Shown one piece after another: positions 34,100 to 48,546 of a stretch of 64,000 bases of DNA. The DNA lies in NCBI GenBank assembly GCA_020726505.1, contig JAHLEZ010000013.1:1240001-1304000 (forward strand), written 5' to 3'. The stretch comes from Leptodontidium sp. MPI-SDFR-AT-0119 (lineage: Eukaryota > Ascomycota > Leotiomycetes > Helotiales > Leptodontidiaceae). A program made the position numbers and the translations under genes. Position 1 is the stretch's first letter. Every line of letters begins with the position of its first letter. The notes under the pieces were generated by a model. The model was not told the DNA's origin and did not search any database. It saw nothing but the letters and a program-made list of their open reading frames with translations.

Positions 34100-37000
34100 T
34101 AGACCTTTAAGAAATTTATTTAGGAACTTACTAGATCACTTACGAATTATATCTGACATAATAGCGGATACTTTAGACTATACACTAGAGTTAGAGTTAA
34201 TTCTGAAAACATTTAATAACACGGCTATACTAAGAGAAACGCTAAATCTTAGTTTAACTTTTATAAGAAATACGACAGTATATTCGCGGAAGTTCTATAA
34301 ATCCTTTTATAACGGCTATATTAAGGGAAAGTTCCTTTTCTAGGACTTTTAAGAGTATTTTAAGGGTTAAATAATAAAGGAGTTTAAATTAATTAAAGTT
34401 ATAAAACGTATATACTTTAAGGACGACTTATGAGCCTTTAATATATTTATACGACGACAAAGGGGAACGAGGACAGTAGAGGCTTTAGTAAAGGCAATGT
34501 AAGTTAAGGAAAATTTGTGACTAAAGGACTAAATAGAAATGTAAATTTAGAACTACTCTGAATTAGTACTAAATTATATCTAGGAATTACTCTTTCGACT
34601 ACTATTATTATTCCTAATAATACTTTAATAAAATTAACCCCCGATGTCTTTATAATATTAACTAGAAGTAGTTATTTATTCCGTGGAGGAAGACACTCCT
34701 TTAAAAAGGTTAAGAGTAAAGCTTATAAAGACGATTTAATTATTAAGATTACTTAAGATCTCTTTTACTAAAGGAGATAAAGTCGAGGATTTATATAATA
34801 TAACCCCCTTACTTATAGTCTTAAAAAAGGAGTTCTTATTTACTCTTAAAAGGGATCCCCTAAGTAATCTCTACTTATAAAAATTAAATAACTACACGTT
34901 ACTAAATCTTATACTAACGCTAGTAATATACTCACGGGACGGGTTATTACTACTATTTAAGGTTCTTAAGACTATTAAACTATATACGGAGCCGATTCGG
35001 CTATTATAGTATATTATAAATCTATTAACTTTAGACTAAGTAAAATCGTTAGTAAACCTTATTAAGATATATACTAAGGAGCTTTAATATAATAGGGACA
35101 AGGACTACTTAAATAAGAAGCTTTATATCTTCGCCGACTTATGTTAGAGAGTATTAGTTAAGACTAAGGTCTAGAACTAAGCCTTTCTATTGATATTACG
35201 AGATAGAGTTAGTTCGTACTATTACTAGTACTTTTAAAATAAGGGGTACTTATTTAATAAGCTTATTAGGACGACTCGTAAACACTTTAAGACAAAAGAG
35301 AGAGTTAATAAGTTCCTTAGCTAGTGCTTTAGTCTGACTTTTTTGTTATTTTAGGAGGAGCCTTATTAGACAAGAAAACTAGTGTTAACTTAATTAAAGA
35401 ACTTCGCTAAGGAGTTATAAAGTATTTAGCTTGGCCTAAAGGACGACAATATACGGAACGACAAGACGCTTTGCGATAAACTTATATAAGAAGTAATAGG
35501 GAACTCCCTCTTTAAGATGGCCTTATTTTAGGCACCTCTTACTTTCTTTATATTAATAAATAGTCTTCGCTCCGCCGTCGGCGTTAAAGTAACTTATGAC
35601 TCGGGATCGAGGGTAAGAAAGTACTCTGGATTTAATACGAATCGCTACTAATCTTATATCGTAAATAAGGCGGCTTATTACTTTAACTATAAGATGAAAT
35701 TCTCAAGTGGAAACAAACGCGGAGACAAATTTTAGCTTATATTAGGCTATATAAGTTATATTATTTATAAGAAGATAGATTATTATAGTAGTCGCTACTT
35801 AAACGAAAAGTAAGTAGCGTTTAAGATATAATACTTCGCGGCGCGTAAGGCCGAAGGAGTGAAAGCCACAAATAAGACCTTTAGGAGTTACTTAGCTTAT
35901 ATTAAGGGAATTGACCCTAATTCTAATTAGAACCGGACTATATCTAGACACTATTCGGGAAACTACTAAGATATAGATTTAGACACTTTAATAGATATTA
36001 ACGACTTTTTAGAGAGTTCTAATAACGATAATAATAATATTATTATAAACTTCACGACTATATTTATAATAAGTGAGGTATAGTATAATATACAAGAAGT
36101 TATAAAGTAACTTGAGGAGAGGAAGGCTACTTATATCTTAGAAAGTAAAATCAAGAGACCCGCTCTTAGTGAGGCCTATATAACGTAATAAATAAATAGA
36201 TTCTTTTAAAGACTATTAATTAATATAGGGGCATCTAATAAAAACACGGGAGGGATTAATTAACTACGAGCTTTATAGCGAATTTAAGATGTTAAGTTTA
36301 ACACTAACTAAGCGGGCTAGAGCCGGATTATATTCGGTGCTAGTTCGTGACTATCTTTAGGGGTTATTATAGTTAATACTTTAACTAGAGAAATAAACTT
36401 CTAAATCGTGGACGTAAATATCTTATTTCTAGTTTGTTTATAATAATTAGATGCGCTAAATACGTAATATAATAACTTACGTAACGTCTTGATTTAAGGC
36501 GACAAGAAGTACTTAATTATACGGAAGTATAAGTATTTATAGTTACTTTTAAATTAATATTATTAATTACTAAATACTTCTACTGGAACAATAAATGTAT
36601 ATTACTTAATTAAACTAGAAATACGTCGGCTTTATAAGCGTTTCGGACACCCTTTAGTAAGACGTTTATAGTACTTATTAGATCAAGCTGGCTATAAGTA
36701 TGACTCGGAAGTTATATTAAGGGTCAAGGAGATGTGTAAGTATTATTAAAAACACGTAAATACTTTATATAAGTTCCGCTTTAAACTATAAGATAACATC
36801 GACTTTAATTATATAGTCTACGTTAATATTATAATATTTAGAGAATAATATGCCCTCTATATAGTAAATAAAGTAACGGGTTTTAGTGCGGCGAAACTAC
36901 TCTAAAAGGCCCCTAGTTCGGCTACGGCTTAGGCCACCTTTAACGTATTTAAGTTAATATAAATTAACACTTACTTTAGACCCCCAGATTTCGTTGTGTA

Positions 37001-39395
37001 TAACTATAATATTAATTTTAATTCTAAGGAGTTTTAGAGTACACTTAGATCTATAAATAATACCCTTAAGTTAGTACTTGTTAAGGCACATTATTTAATC
37101 GGTAAAGTTAAGTAATACTATTACTTATTACGCCGTGCCTATGAAATCGTTATAAAAGAGTACCTTGAGTTAAGCGACAAAGACTGACTATAAATAGTAG
37201 TAAAAGTAGTAAACGATATAATTAGACTTAATAGGCTTATCTTTATACTACTTGTTTTTGGCGTATACTTTAGAATAATAGAGTTAGACCCTCTAAATCC
37301 GTTAGTCGAGTAAGGTGTGGCTATAATTAGGAAAGTTATAAAGGAAGTATAGAAAATCTATATTACGCGTAAAGTTAATAATATATTAATTATACGAAAC
37401 GGCCCTAAAATTACTTATATTTACGGTCTTTATTTTAATAATTAAGTTCTAGTGTATTAAGAGGGTAAAGGATAAATAGGACCTTACGATTTCTTAGGTA
37501 TTAAGGGAGAATTATATAAGATCGACATAAGAAATAAGAGAATACGTACGTTTCGATTGACTATAGTTCGTCCCTTTAAGATAGACACTTTTAATATTAA
37601 ATAATAAAAAGAAAACTTACTAAAGGATATTTATAAGTAATATTTAAAATCCCTGATTAAAAACACTATTAAAATAGTATTAAATCTACCCTAAATCGCT
37701 ATTTAAATTCTATTTACAAAATACTTCTTAAATTTACTAACTATTAATAATAATTATAATATAAAAGTATTTCTAACTAAAAAAGAGACAAGGGACCGGG
37801 AGTTATTTATTAAACTTCGCGCTAAAGGGAAGATTATAGTGCTTAAATTATTATTTTAATAGTCTTAAAGGACAGAGTACAAAGTACTTATTAAAAGGGG
37901 TGTTTTTATACTTATTTATAAGGACGACCTTAAAGTAAAAGGCCACCGTATCTTTAAGTCAAGAATAATAGACGAAGTTAAAGGCAAGGAGACGTTAACT
38001 CTATATAAGAAGTTAAGATTAGTAATTTAATACTTTAACGACAAAAGGAAGAGAGAAATATTGACTTAGTCTCTAATAATCTAACGATTTAATTAGCGGT
38101 TACTTATATTTTTAGCCGCTGCCGTTAAGTACTTAAATCGCCTCTGAAACTAGTCTAAATCTTAGCTGGCTATTAAGGATATTACTTAAGCCTACGTTTA
38201 AGTAGAGACAAGGCTTCTCCGGGACATTTTTATATAACTACTAAAAAAAATCGTAAGAGATTTCCCTCTTAGTATAATATTTATAATAGTGTTATTATTA
38301 TATAGTATACTTAAGTCTGGAAACTATTAATTTAATATATACTACAAATATTACGTGGAGAACTTATAAATAGAGACCTTAACGTACGACTTATACTTAC
38401 TAATTAGTACTAAGGAAAGCCATAACTTTGGAGTCGTAGGGATATAGACAGATAATACCTTAATTCTAGGAAATGAGGACTTCTTAGTAAGAGAGTAGAA
38501 TGAGATTATTAAGGCCGGTTTTATAACGAAATTAATACGGGTATTACTCCCTACCGAAACTATTACGTTTAATAAGTACACTATTATTATAGACAGAGAT
38601 AACTTCTATATATTTTAAAAGGGTTAAAGAGTAAGGCTAAAACTAGTTAACGCAAGGAAAGAGGACTATAAGAAGGCCTATAAAGAATAACGAGCTTATA
38701 TAACTTATTTTACGACTATTTATTAGCCGGAAGTAATATTTAATCTCTTAGTCGTAGCGTAACACTAAGATCTGACGGAAGACGACGTTAAGGCCTTAAA
38801 CTTACGCCTTAAATAGCAAATAAATAACTTAAAGAGAGGACTCTAATACGTACTAGTTGACTTATAGTCTATAAAGGTCTACGTTTTTATAAATAGTTCT
38901 TTTATTAATAATAAAGACTTAAGTTTATAAATAAGTTTTATATTAATAATTAGTGCCGAAATAGTGAAGGATACGCAATTTACCTTAACTAGTAATATTG
39001 TGTATACTAGCTTAATAAAATATAAGAGAGTAACTCGTGTAGTACTTGTATTAGAGTTATATATTATAGTAGCTAGTATTAATATATTAATCTCTCTTAG
39101 TATTATTATTAATATAGTAACTGACAAGCTTAGTATCTCACGTCTTCTTACTATTATTTACATAGATTCTTTGTCCCTTTATAAGTATATTATCAAGCTT
39201 AGTATAACAAAAGAAAAGCGCCTAATAATTAATATTATAGTTGTTCGTTAATTATACGAGCGCAGAGAGTTAACGGAGGTTCGATGGATTAATAGTACTA
39301 ATAATCCTACTGACGTTATAACAAAGAGCGTTCTGAATAAGGCTCTTTGGGATTTTATTAATACTAATATCCTTACTATTAAAATGGAGGGTTAA
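34100..39395 (+). pseudogene. gag-pol of Copia element B
   Basis: Limits at the 5' side are approximate. Integrase traces near 36990-37330 (DFVVYNYNINFNSKEF, LIFILLVFGVYFR) resemble D..tnF.skEF and the fungal Copia integrase tail. Near 37965 FKSRIIDEVKGKETL starts the RVT_2 reverse transcriptase. RNase H is in 38964-39395: VLELYIIVASINILI, YIDSLSLYKYIIKLSITKEK, YERRELTEVRWINSTNNPTD and VITKS, ending MEG and TAA at 39393-39395. Gln and Trp positions carry TAG or TAA throughout. Confidence 0.8.
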
Positions 39396-39719
39396 GTTTA
39401 ACAGTTAACTAGAGTTAATTCGGACTAATAACGGAGGGGTTTCTTATACTCATTGATTTTTTTGTATATTTCCTTATAACTTTTATTTATTAATTTATTA
39501 CTTACGATTATTTTTATATTTAATTAATTTATAAAGTTAAAAACACACTCAATTTAGTTCTAAATACTCTTTAATTTAAAGTATTAACAGGCGGCCTTAC
39601 GACGACACTTTAATAAGGATAAACCGCTGGTTTCACTATAGGGGGCTACTCTCATATAATAGTATAAAGAAAGTGCCGTTATAAAGGACTTACTACAAAG
39701 TTAATCTGAAGTAGGGCCG

Positions 39720-40440
39720 AATCCTTTACATATATTAAAGAGAGGTTCTTCCTCTTCCCCCTTCTCCTCCCCCGCGTTATAGCGGCGACTTTAATAGAGA
39801 CGCTTAATAAGAGTATCGTCCTCACCGCCGTCCTCCTTATTATACTTAGTGGCGGTAAAGGAGGCGACGGTGAGGAGCTAGTTTAAGACTAGTACTGTCT
39901 CTTATAGTATAAAGTGTTAATATTTAAGAGCCTTAATATTAAAAAGGAATAAGGGGGTTAACTTATTACTTACGAGCTAGCTAAGCCAGCGATTTCTTGG
40001 CGTATAACGCGCGTTTCCTCTAATAACGCCAGTGACAACTCCTTAGTAATCTTTAGTGTGCTAATAGTAGCGACTAATAATGCCGAATTAATTGATTTAA
40101 TAGTAATAACGATAGCTTTTTTATCTTTTGCCTCGAGGGTAATAACTAGACAAAGGTATTCTTCGGTGATAAATTACGGAATCTATTATATATTAATAAC
40201 TATACATTTAGAGTACTTTCGGCGAGGATTCGGATACGATTTAAAATAAGGAAAAGAAATAAGAATACTTATTAAGTTATACCGGGACTTCTTCTTTACG
40301 TAATATACGTATTTCTTACTCTTAAGATTATTAAAGGCGTATTTGTAGGATAGGTTCTTTATAAGAAGACGAACGCACTAAATGTAGCATTTATAGTATA
40401 CGAGGTCGAGCGCTCCTATAAGTATAAGTGTAAGTACTGT
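39720..40440 (-). pseudogene. Antisense six-cysteine accessory gene of element B
   Basis: Collinear with the A copy and read in the same frames on the minus strand: KCYI*CVRLLIKN, FNNLKSKKYVYYVKKKSRYN, and the tail KEDGGEDDTLIKRL. The first intron's donor is mutated from GTAAGT to ATAAGT and its branch from TTACTAAT to TTATTAAT; the second donor is also ATAAGT. Frame agreement between two independently mutated copies argues that this strand encoded a protein. Confidence 0.68.
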
Positions 40441-40886
40441 TTTTTAGTTAATATACTATTTCCCTACTAAACTATCTCTAAAGAGTATATTTACTTTTGG
40501 CTTGTTTATTTGATTTAATATAGTCTTTTTAAAAATATTAGTTTTTAAGTTATATTAAGCGAATTTAAGGAGATTAGAAAGTAATATACGTACAGTAATT
40601 ATATGTATATTTATTAAGGAGATTTTAAACCTTTAAGGGGAAAGCGACACATATATATTTATTACGTTATATAATATTAAGGGTTCCTATTATTATTAGT
40701 TCTCGCTTAACCTCGTTATTGCGCCTTACTATATTCGGACCCCTTTCGGGGCACTTTCGGGACACTATTAGGCCAGAATCAGACATTATTAGATACTCTA
40801 TTATTTTATTTGTTATTTCTTATATATTACTCGTTATTTACTTTTACGTGTATTAGAAATAGTTTTTTTAAAGGAAGTTTTACTTA

Positions 40887-41058
40887 TGTTAGTCCACAGG
40901 TCCTTATATAAGTATACTTCGGTCTAGAAAAGTAAGTGCAGGTCAAAGTCAGGGGTTAAAGCTTAGTTAGACTAGTTTCAGTAGAGATTCGGTGGAGTTT
41001 CGTAGTATATAGTCTAGCTCTCCTCGTACTCTCTTAAAATATATATAGATTTTGAACT
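40887..41058 (+). repeat. 3' LTR of element B, first part
   Basis: 172 bases, mutated start TGTTAGTCCACAGGTCC. Its last five bases GAACT form the left TSD of element C; the LTR resumes at 48737 and ends CACCGACA at 48820, unmutated. Confidence 0.88.
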
Positions 41059-41243
41059 TGTCGTACAGGAACGGGCTGATGCTCGGTTAGCTGCGCGCTA
41101 CGCTGGATATGGTTTCTGCCACGTTATACTGCTTTTAAGAGAATAACGTGTTCCCCTGATTTCCTTATGTATTCTAGAGAACAATCAACTACTTTAATTC
41201 TTTTTACGTTAATCGCAAGGCTTTACTCCACTTTTATATTATA
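41059..41243 (+). repeat. 5' LTR of element C
   Basis: 185 bp. Outer part unmutated; inner end reads CTTTTATATTATA where the partner has CTTCTGCACCACA, seven C/G to T/A changes in 13 bases. Confidence 0.92.
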
Positions 41244-41257
41244 ATTATAAGCCCCGT
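41244..41257 (+). other. Primer-binding site of element C
   Basis: ATTATAAGCCCCGT directly follows the 5' LTR and matches the primer site of element G, consistent with an initiator tRNA-Met half molecule (one or two RIP-type changes). Confidence 0.55.
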
Positions 41258-41679
41258 GATAAAGCTATTAAGTTAGTATTCTTCCTTCTATGCTTTATAA
41301 ATTTAAGTAAAGCTATTAACGTAGGATTAGTAGGTGACGAATAACGTCAAAGTTTCTACCTATTAATAAGTATAGTTTACACCGCTATTTTCCCCTTTAA
41401 CCTCTTTAGAAAAGGGTAAATCGAGTACCCGTACTTGATATTCTCTTCTCCTCTTTAATAAATCCATCGAACCCTCGAGAGAGTAGCCTTCTCTTCGCTA
41501 TAGTAAACTTAATTTTAGTCTCCTCCTCTAATAATCAAACGCCGCTTAACTACGATAAGTAAACTTAGACTCTATAATACTAAGCCTTTAAATCCTTTTA
41601 TATTTTCTGTAAGGTATAGACGTTAGTTAATCTAGAATTACCGGTCGCTCCAAATATCCTCAAAAACGAGCCTTAAGCA

Positions 41680-44600
41680 TAAACGATCGACTAAGTGAAG
41701 GCATAATAAAACAAGAAGGCTCTTAATTTCAACTTTAGGAAGCAAGTAAAATGAGATAAAAACTAACGAGCACCCGAACTTAAGGGACTTAAACTAAGTG
41801 TAACACCTCTTACACTATCTAACGTTACTATAATTACTCTAATATATACTACCCTAATAAGGAAGTATACTGTGAAACCCGCACAATAGTCGGAAAAGGC
41901 TCGGGCCTATAAGGCAATATATAAGTAGATTTAAGAGACAGTTAATCCTTCGATCTACTAGAATACTGTTCGAGAGTGCGAGATTAAGGAGAAATAAAGA
42001 GTAAAAGAGTAACTTAATAAGATAACGAACGAATTAAACGACCCACGATCTTAGACTTTATAAATACTTCTTAAGGTGTTAAAGAGAGACTACGCTCCTT
42101 TAGAAACAAGTAACATTACTAAAGCTTAAGCCAAATACAAAGAGAAGCTCGAAATCGTCAAAATAAGACGGGTTAATCTTAAGGTGTGAATTTAAGAGTA
42201 ACGATTAGCTTATTAAGATGCTCTATTATACGACATTCTGAACGTTAAGGGCCCCTTAGCGATCATCAACTTTATTAAGGCAATGCAAGAGAAGCTCGCA
42301 CCTGAATAGACTCGCGAACGACTGTCTAAGGTCCTTAAAGATAATACTCTCGGAGTTATTTATAAGTACACGTTACTTTAATACGTTAATTAGTTATCGG
42401 CGCTTAATAAAGAGTCTCTTACGGCTACCGGAAGAAACAAGACAGTTAGATTATACGCTACACTTAAAAGGAGATTAAATGCTTTAGGAGTACTACTAGT
42501 ACTAAGAACTCCTTCGTTAAATACTACGCTTAACACTTGCCCTTATAAGGTAGGCTTTTACCGACATAAAGCGATCGAGTGTTATAGACTTTGATATTAC
42601 TACGACGGCTTAACTAAGGACAAACTGCGCAACTTACCGTCCGCGGAAGAAATCAAGGAAACTTGAATTAAGCTTAAAAAGGAGTTTTCTAACCTCAAGC
42701 GAGTAATTAGTAAGAAAGGGTAAAGACAAGTGGCAGTAAAGGAAATTACTAAGAGAACAACCTCCGAAAACTCCTCGTCTTCTCTAATAACCTTAGTAAA
42801 AGCCTTAGAGTTACTAAGGTATCCCGGTAATATTAATACTTATGTAATTAGTCCGGAGTTACTTAACGAGGCTCTTACTACCTTTAGAATTTATACTACT
42901 ATTAATATAAATCGATACTTACTCTTAAAGAGCACCTTACTTAATAACGGCGCTATTACTCATTTAGTTAACTCGGTTACTTTATTAGAGCCTAGGACCT
43001 TTGTTAAGTTAATCAACGACGATAGTGTTAAAGCCGGAACGTCAAGCCTCATAGTTAAGGGCCAAGGTACTTATGTCTTTAAGGGTGCTCTCTATAGCCC
43101 TAATAAACTAAACACTAAGGACTTAAGGCTTTTTAATATCGCTATCGTTAAAGGATTTAATATTAATATCATTTTGGAAGCTCGTTTATTAAAGGTTAGA
43201 CTTTAGTATAATAAGTTAGACTATACGTTACGCATGGGATTAGCTAAGAAGAGTATTATATTAAAGTAATTAAAGCGATAATTTAACTTAGCTTTCTTTA
43301 AATATAAGCCTTTTAACTACTCTTCGGCTTCCTTAACTACTCACAACTCTCTAATTCGCCTAACTCATACCTTTTTAATATTCCCCACGCTTTAAAGGAG
43401 CATCCGGTAAGGCTTTTAATTAAGTCGACGATATTTAAGACCGCGGCTAAACGACGCCAGGTTATGGCACTTACGGGTAGGGCACCTAGGGAAGAAAGCA
43501 TTAGAAAATTTAGTTAAGAATACGCGTAACGTCGAAATCATAGGCACTACTTAAATTGAGTGTAAAGAGTGCGCTTTGACTATCGCGTAATAAGTCGTTA
43601 GTTAAAGACCTTCGAAAAGAACAGCTACCCGGCCTTTTTATTGCATTTCTTGGAACTTATTCGACTTCCCTGTTGGATTTAATGGGAACAGCTAGCTCTT
43701 ATTAATTAAAGACTAATACGACGGGAAATTCTATAAATAGCTCTTAAAAAACAAAGGGTTAATCGCCGTCTTAAGAGTTCTCAAACCGTTTAAGGCGTAG
43801 ACGAGACGTTAATTCGGACTCTCGATTTGCAAAATACGCTAAGATAACGATACCTCGGTTATAAGAATTAATAAATCAACTAAGTACAAAAAGTAGTATA
43901 CGAAGAATAGTATTAATATTAAGGGTACCCCTTCGCATATATATTAACCTAATAAGGAAGCTAAGCGTGTAAGCAAGGAAATCATCGAAAAGTCTATTAA
44001 GATGCGCCTTTTAATAAACCTATTAAAAGAACTTTAAACAAAAGTGATTATAACGGCAATTACTCTTTATAATATAAGTTTAGCTACTCGGAAAGGCTTT
44101 AAGAGTCTAAATGAGATCTTTTATGTTTAGTTTAAGTAATATTTTTAGTATTACGACCCCAAGCTTATTTAGAAGCTTACTACTAATATACGACCTGACT
44201 AAAGTAATATATAGGTATATAGCTATAAAGCCTACCCTATAATTAAAGACTAAGAGGCTCTTTAACAAAAGAGAGCATTTAAAGTCAACTCAAGAGCGCA
44301 CCTTAGATACTTGGTAAGATACGTCTCGTTTAATATATATAAGGTCTAGGTACCTTAATTACAGCGTGTAATAGTAACTTAGAACGTTGTTTTTAATAAA
44401 TCCCTCTTTTATTCGGGCTCTCTAAACGTAGAGAAAGTGGTCGGCCAGCCGCGCTTAATATTAAGAGATCTTACTAAAATGCTAGAAGAAAAGGAGGGAC
44501 CCTAGGACGCTAGAACTAATATAATCAATCGACTAAGCGCACTTAATATATTAGAATCAATAATAAGTACTACCTTAGAAAAGGAATAACTAAGCCAAGT

Positions 44601-47010
44601 AATAAGTTCTATAAAAACTACTAAGTTTGTAACCTCGGGGGTGCCATAGCCTTTAATTAAGCTTTTAATTACAGGAATAAAGTAACTAATACTACCTCTA
44701 AAAAAGTTAAGATTAATAGAACTCGTTAGCAAAAACTTAGGGGTAAAACAACTAAGGAAGAGTGTTAGACTTCTTACTCACGAGTACTCTAATTAGGTCT
44801 TAAAACGAGTCGACAAATTAAGACAGTTAATATTTTAAAGCACAACTAAGAGAAATGTCTTATATAACGTACTAAACTTTAAGAGAGATATAGGAGCTAA
44901 GCGCTAATTAATACTATAAGTTATTATATACTCTTAAGGGCTATACGACCGAGAGCGCGGTCTTAAGCGTCAGGGAGTACTTACTTAAAGTACCGGCCCT
45001 AAGTAATCGAAAGCTTCGCTTTAAGTAATAAAGTATAAGGAGTATCTTAATTTATTAAACTTAAGGGAAGAATTAAGTATAAAGTAATACTTACTACTTC
45101 CGACCCTAACTAATAATAACTTACTTAAACTTTTATAAAAGAAGAGGGTAGAAGATCGAGTAACTAGCGACGGTCGAAAGACCCAAGTTAGTAATAAGAT
45201 TACGAAACCGAATCGAAGCGTTTATATAATAACTATTAAAAAGTTAATTACGAAATCGTTAAACCCGTCGAGTAACTATAAGTATTTAAAGGATTTTCTA
45301 GGGACCTTTTGGCTTAATCAAGAGCCAGTGTAAAAAGACAGAAAAGACTTAAGCGTAGTCTACGCTATTATTTTAGCGTCTATTCTTAAAAATGTCGAAA
45401 TTCGATAACTAGTTGATCTCCCACGAATATACTAATCCTAATTACTAAAGGACCCGTTAAATTAAAGAGACCTCAAGGATTATCCTTTAAGAAAGCACTT
45501 CTGAGCCGACGTAATTAAGGAAATCACTAACTTAAAGTCGCGTAACTACTAGAGAGTCGTTAAATAAAGCTTCGCTACCGAACAACTAATACTATTAAAA
45601 TAAGTATTTCACGCTAAAGTCGATTCGTTAAAGTATTTAACTAAGTGTCGCTCGCGAGTTATTATTAAGGGAGACTTACAACCTGAAACGTTAATTCTCT
45701 TAATATATGCGGCTACTTTAGCTACTCGCTCTTTTAAGACTGCTATAGTAATAGCGGCTCAATTTGATTTAAAGATAATCTAATTTAATATTATTAACGC
45801 CTTTATTAACACTAAACGGAGCGAATTAAGTACTCGCGTACGCTATTACTTACTAGACGGATTTAAATAAGACAGTATAGTAGTAGAGGTTAATCGTGCG
45901 CTCTATGGACTCAAAGACTCGCTAGTACTATAATACGAAGATTTTACTAAGACTTTATTAAAGTTAAGGTTAATTCCTTATAAGAAGGAGCCTTATATCT
46001 TTATAAACGAGCAACGTTCAATCTTTGTTATCTTTTATATCGACGATATTTAAGTGTTATATCACGCTTTAGCCTTTAGAGACGCTCAATTTATTATTAA
46101 TGGCTTAAATATAATATACGAGCTTACTAGAGGAGAACCAATAGAGTGGTTTTTAGGTGTTCGCGTTATTAGAGATCGTTAAGTAAAAACTATTTCTCTA
46201 GTACACGATACTTATATCTAAAAGGTTAATCTACGATTTAACTTAGTAAATGGAAATTACTTAAGTACTTTATTACCTCAAGTTAAGCTACTAAAGAATT
46301 AAGGGCAAGTAACCTTAGCTCAAATTAAGGAGTATTAAGAGAAGGTTAACTTAGTGCTTTATATAGTAATTATATTACGCGTAAACGTTACGTTTATAAC
46401 TTTAAGACTTTCTCACTTCTTAATTAACCCCTCTTTAGAGTACTTTACGGTAGTTAATTAGACTATTCGTTACCTCTTTAGAACCCGATTTTTAGTAATC
46501 ACTTATAGTTACAAGCTACGCGACTCTTAGCTTATTATAGCTTTAGATACTTCATTTACAGACGATCTCGATACTAGGCGCTCTTCTAATAGTTATATTA
46601 TAATACTTTTTAGAGGTTTAATCTTATGAAGAGTGGTCTTATAAGATACAGTTACTACTTCGACTACACAAGCTAAGCTTTTAGGCGTTAAGCGTACGAC
46701 TAAGGAGATTATAGCTTTGTAGTGTTTCTTTTGGGAGCTATGTCTTGAGTTAAGGGAAATTTAGAAAATCTTCTACGATAATTAACAAATAATACAGTTA
46801 ATTGTTAGGGAAAATTAGCGCATCTCTACTAAGTTACGCCACGTTAATATTTAAAATATATAATTACGCCAGGAGTTTTAAAAGGGCACTTTTTTAGTTA
46901 AATATTTACTTACGAGTTATATACCTGCTAATAGACTTACAAAGAACTTCTCCTAGCAAAAATTTAAGAGTTTTGTTACTCTCATTAACTTAGTAAATGT
47001 TCGTGCTTAA
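41680..47010 (+). pseudogene. gag-pol of Copia element C
   Basis: The 5' limit is approximate. An unusually long clean frame at 42730-43206 covers the protease: STLLNNGAITHLVNS matches the D-S/N-G-A type active site with Asp changed to Asn, then GTSSLIVKGQGTYVFKGALY. RLWHLRVGHLGKKALENLV (near 43460-43510) is the GAG-pre-integrase motif. RT is marked by FYIDDI at 46031-46050. RNase H and the C-terminus read SFTDDLDTRRSSNSYIIILF and IPANRLTKNFS. The likely stop is TAA at 47008-47010, unless that codon was a Gln. The copy is broken by many TAG/TAA. Confidence 0.83.
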
Positions 47011-47224
47011 TTAGAGTAACTTACTTTAGAAGCTTCGCTTTAAAGCCGGCTTTTATACACGTTCTTTACCTTTCTTTTATTATAAGGGTAGTTTAACTAT
47101 AAGCTCACCTTATAAATACATAATGTATTTTCTTATATATTTGTTATTCTTTTGTAAATCTCTTACTATTTCATTTACTTAGAGAGTAACTAAGCTCGGG
47201 GGTGAAATACACGGCATTTAGAAG

Positions 47225-48267
47225 ACTTAATTACTCTTAACAGTTGTTCGATTCCACGGCAAAAAGCAGCGCAAGAAAGTAGTTACAAGGGAACACTTAG
47301 TTATTTAGAAGTTCCTAAGCCTCGCCGAACACAAAAAACGAGCAACTTATATAATTAAAAGGCCTAAAACCTCTTAAACTAAGTCACTTAATACACTAGT
47401 AATTACTTTAACAAGCTCTTCAACCCGAGTAACTTAAGCTTCCTGCTCTAGTATAAGAGCAACTCTAAGAGGCTTATTAGCTATTAGGGCCCAGAAAGTA
47501 ATAAGACTAGCACTAATGCCAGCGGCCGCAATAGCAGCTTCACCAGCTCCACTTATAGCTACAGTAAGAGTAGTAGCCGCAAGAGCAGCAGGAGAAGCCA
47601 GAGTTGCTCCCCGAGAAATCTCCTCACTACCCTCTAACTCCAAAGAGGTCTTAATGTAAAGAGCAGCCGTAGCTACACTTAAAGCACGATTAGCTTTATT
47701 AGTAGCTCTATTAGTAATAACTTAACCCTTAAGAGCCACAAAAACCGGAGCTCTTAACCACTTAAGCTCCTAGGGAAATTAGTAATTACACGCTAAAAAA
47801 GGAATAACTAAGGGAATTTACCTTATCGCTCACGTTATTTAAGAGCGTAGTATAATAAAGGAGGAAGGGGGCCTAAGTAATAGAGGAAGTAGCCTTATAT
47901 AAGTAGCCTAACGAGTAGGCGAAATAGCGAACACCCTAACTAACGACATCGAAGCACTCGCCGATGCTTTTAGTTTAAAGGGCGCTATTAATATAACCTA
48001 AGTAAATAACCGCACACTTAGCTCCCTTGACACGAGGGGCACGGGCAGCACAAGGAGCAGCCGCGGGAGTAGCCTTAACAGCCTTAGTAGCCTTCTTAAA
48101 GGCGGTCTTCTTCTTGGCCTTAGCCTATTATAATTAGTAAGTTACACTTAGATTAGTAAATTCTTTAAATTAATAATTAACGATTAATAAACTTTAACTT
48201 AATAACTTATAACGGTAGTAACACGCTTAGCCTTAACGGCCTTAGTAGATCGATTAGAGACACTTAT
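47225..48267 (-). pseudogene. Antisense six-cysteine accessory gene of element C
   Basis: Minus strand, convergent with pol. It opens at 48267 with ATA AGT GTC, probably a RIP-mutated ATG, then SVSNRSTKAVKAKRVTT. Intron 48213-48125 (89 bp, ends TTACTAATTATAATAG) joins to AKAKKKTAFKKATKAVKATP, a histone-H1-like basic run. Next come the Cys block (KCAVIY, GECFDV, GVRYFAYSLGYLYKA) and APFLLYYTTLLNNVSDK. Intron 47821-47770 (52 bp: GTAAAT, TACTAAT, CCCTAG) joins in phase 0 to ELKWLRAPVFVALKG. The tail is Ala-rich and helical (47434-47643). With Tyr read as former Cys the spacing is C-x3-C-x15-C-x9-C-x2-C-x5-C. The 3' end is approximate. Confidence 0.7.
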
Positions 48268-48546
48268 TTTAAAAATAAGAGCAATTAATTAGTTAATCGA
48301 TTAATTAATTGTTTGTTTAATTAGTTAATTAATTGGTAGATCGAAAAGTCAATCTGTATGTGTTGTGGAGAGGTTGTAAAACTAAGAATTAAGTGGGGGC
48401 TGCGCCACTTTAAATAAGAGGGTTATTTACCTAACTTAGTAGTACAAGAATAGTTGTAGCTTAAGTATTTAGTTTAGTGTTTACTCTCGCTTAACGTAGC
48501 TAACTATAATACTAGTAGCTTACTACTATCACTTGGCTGGGGGGTG

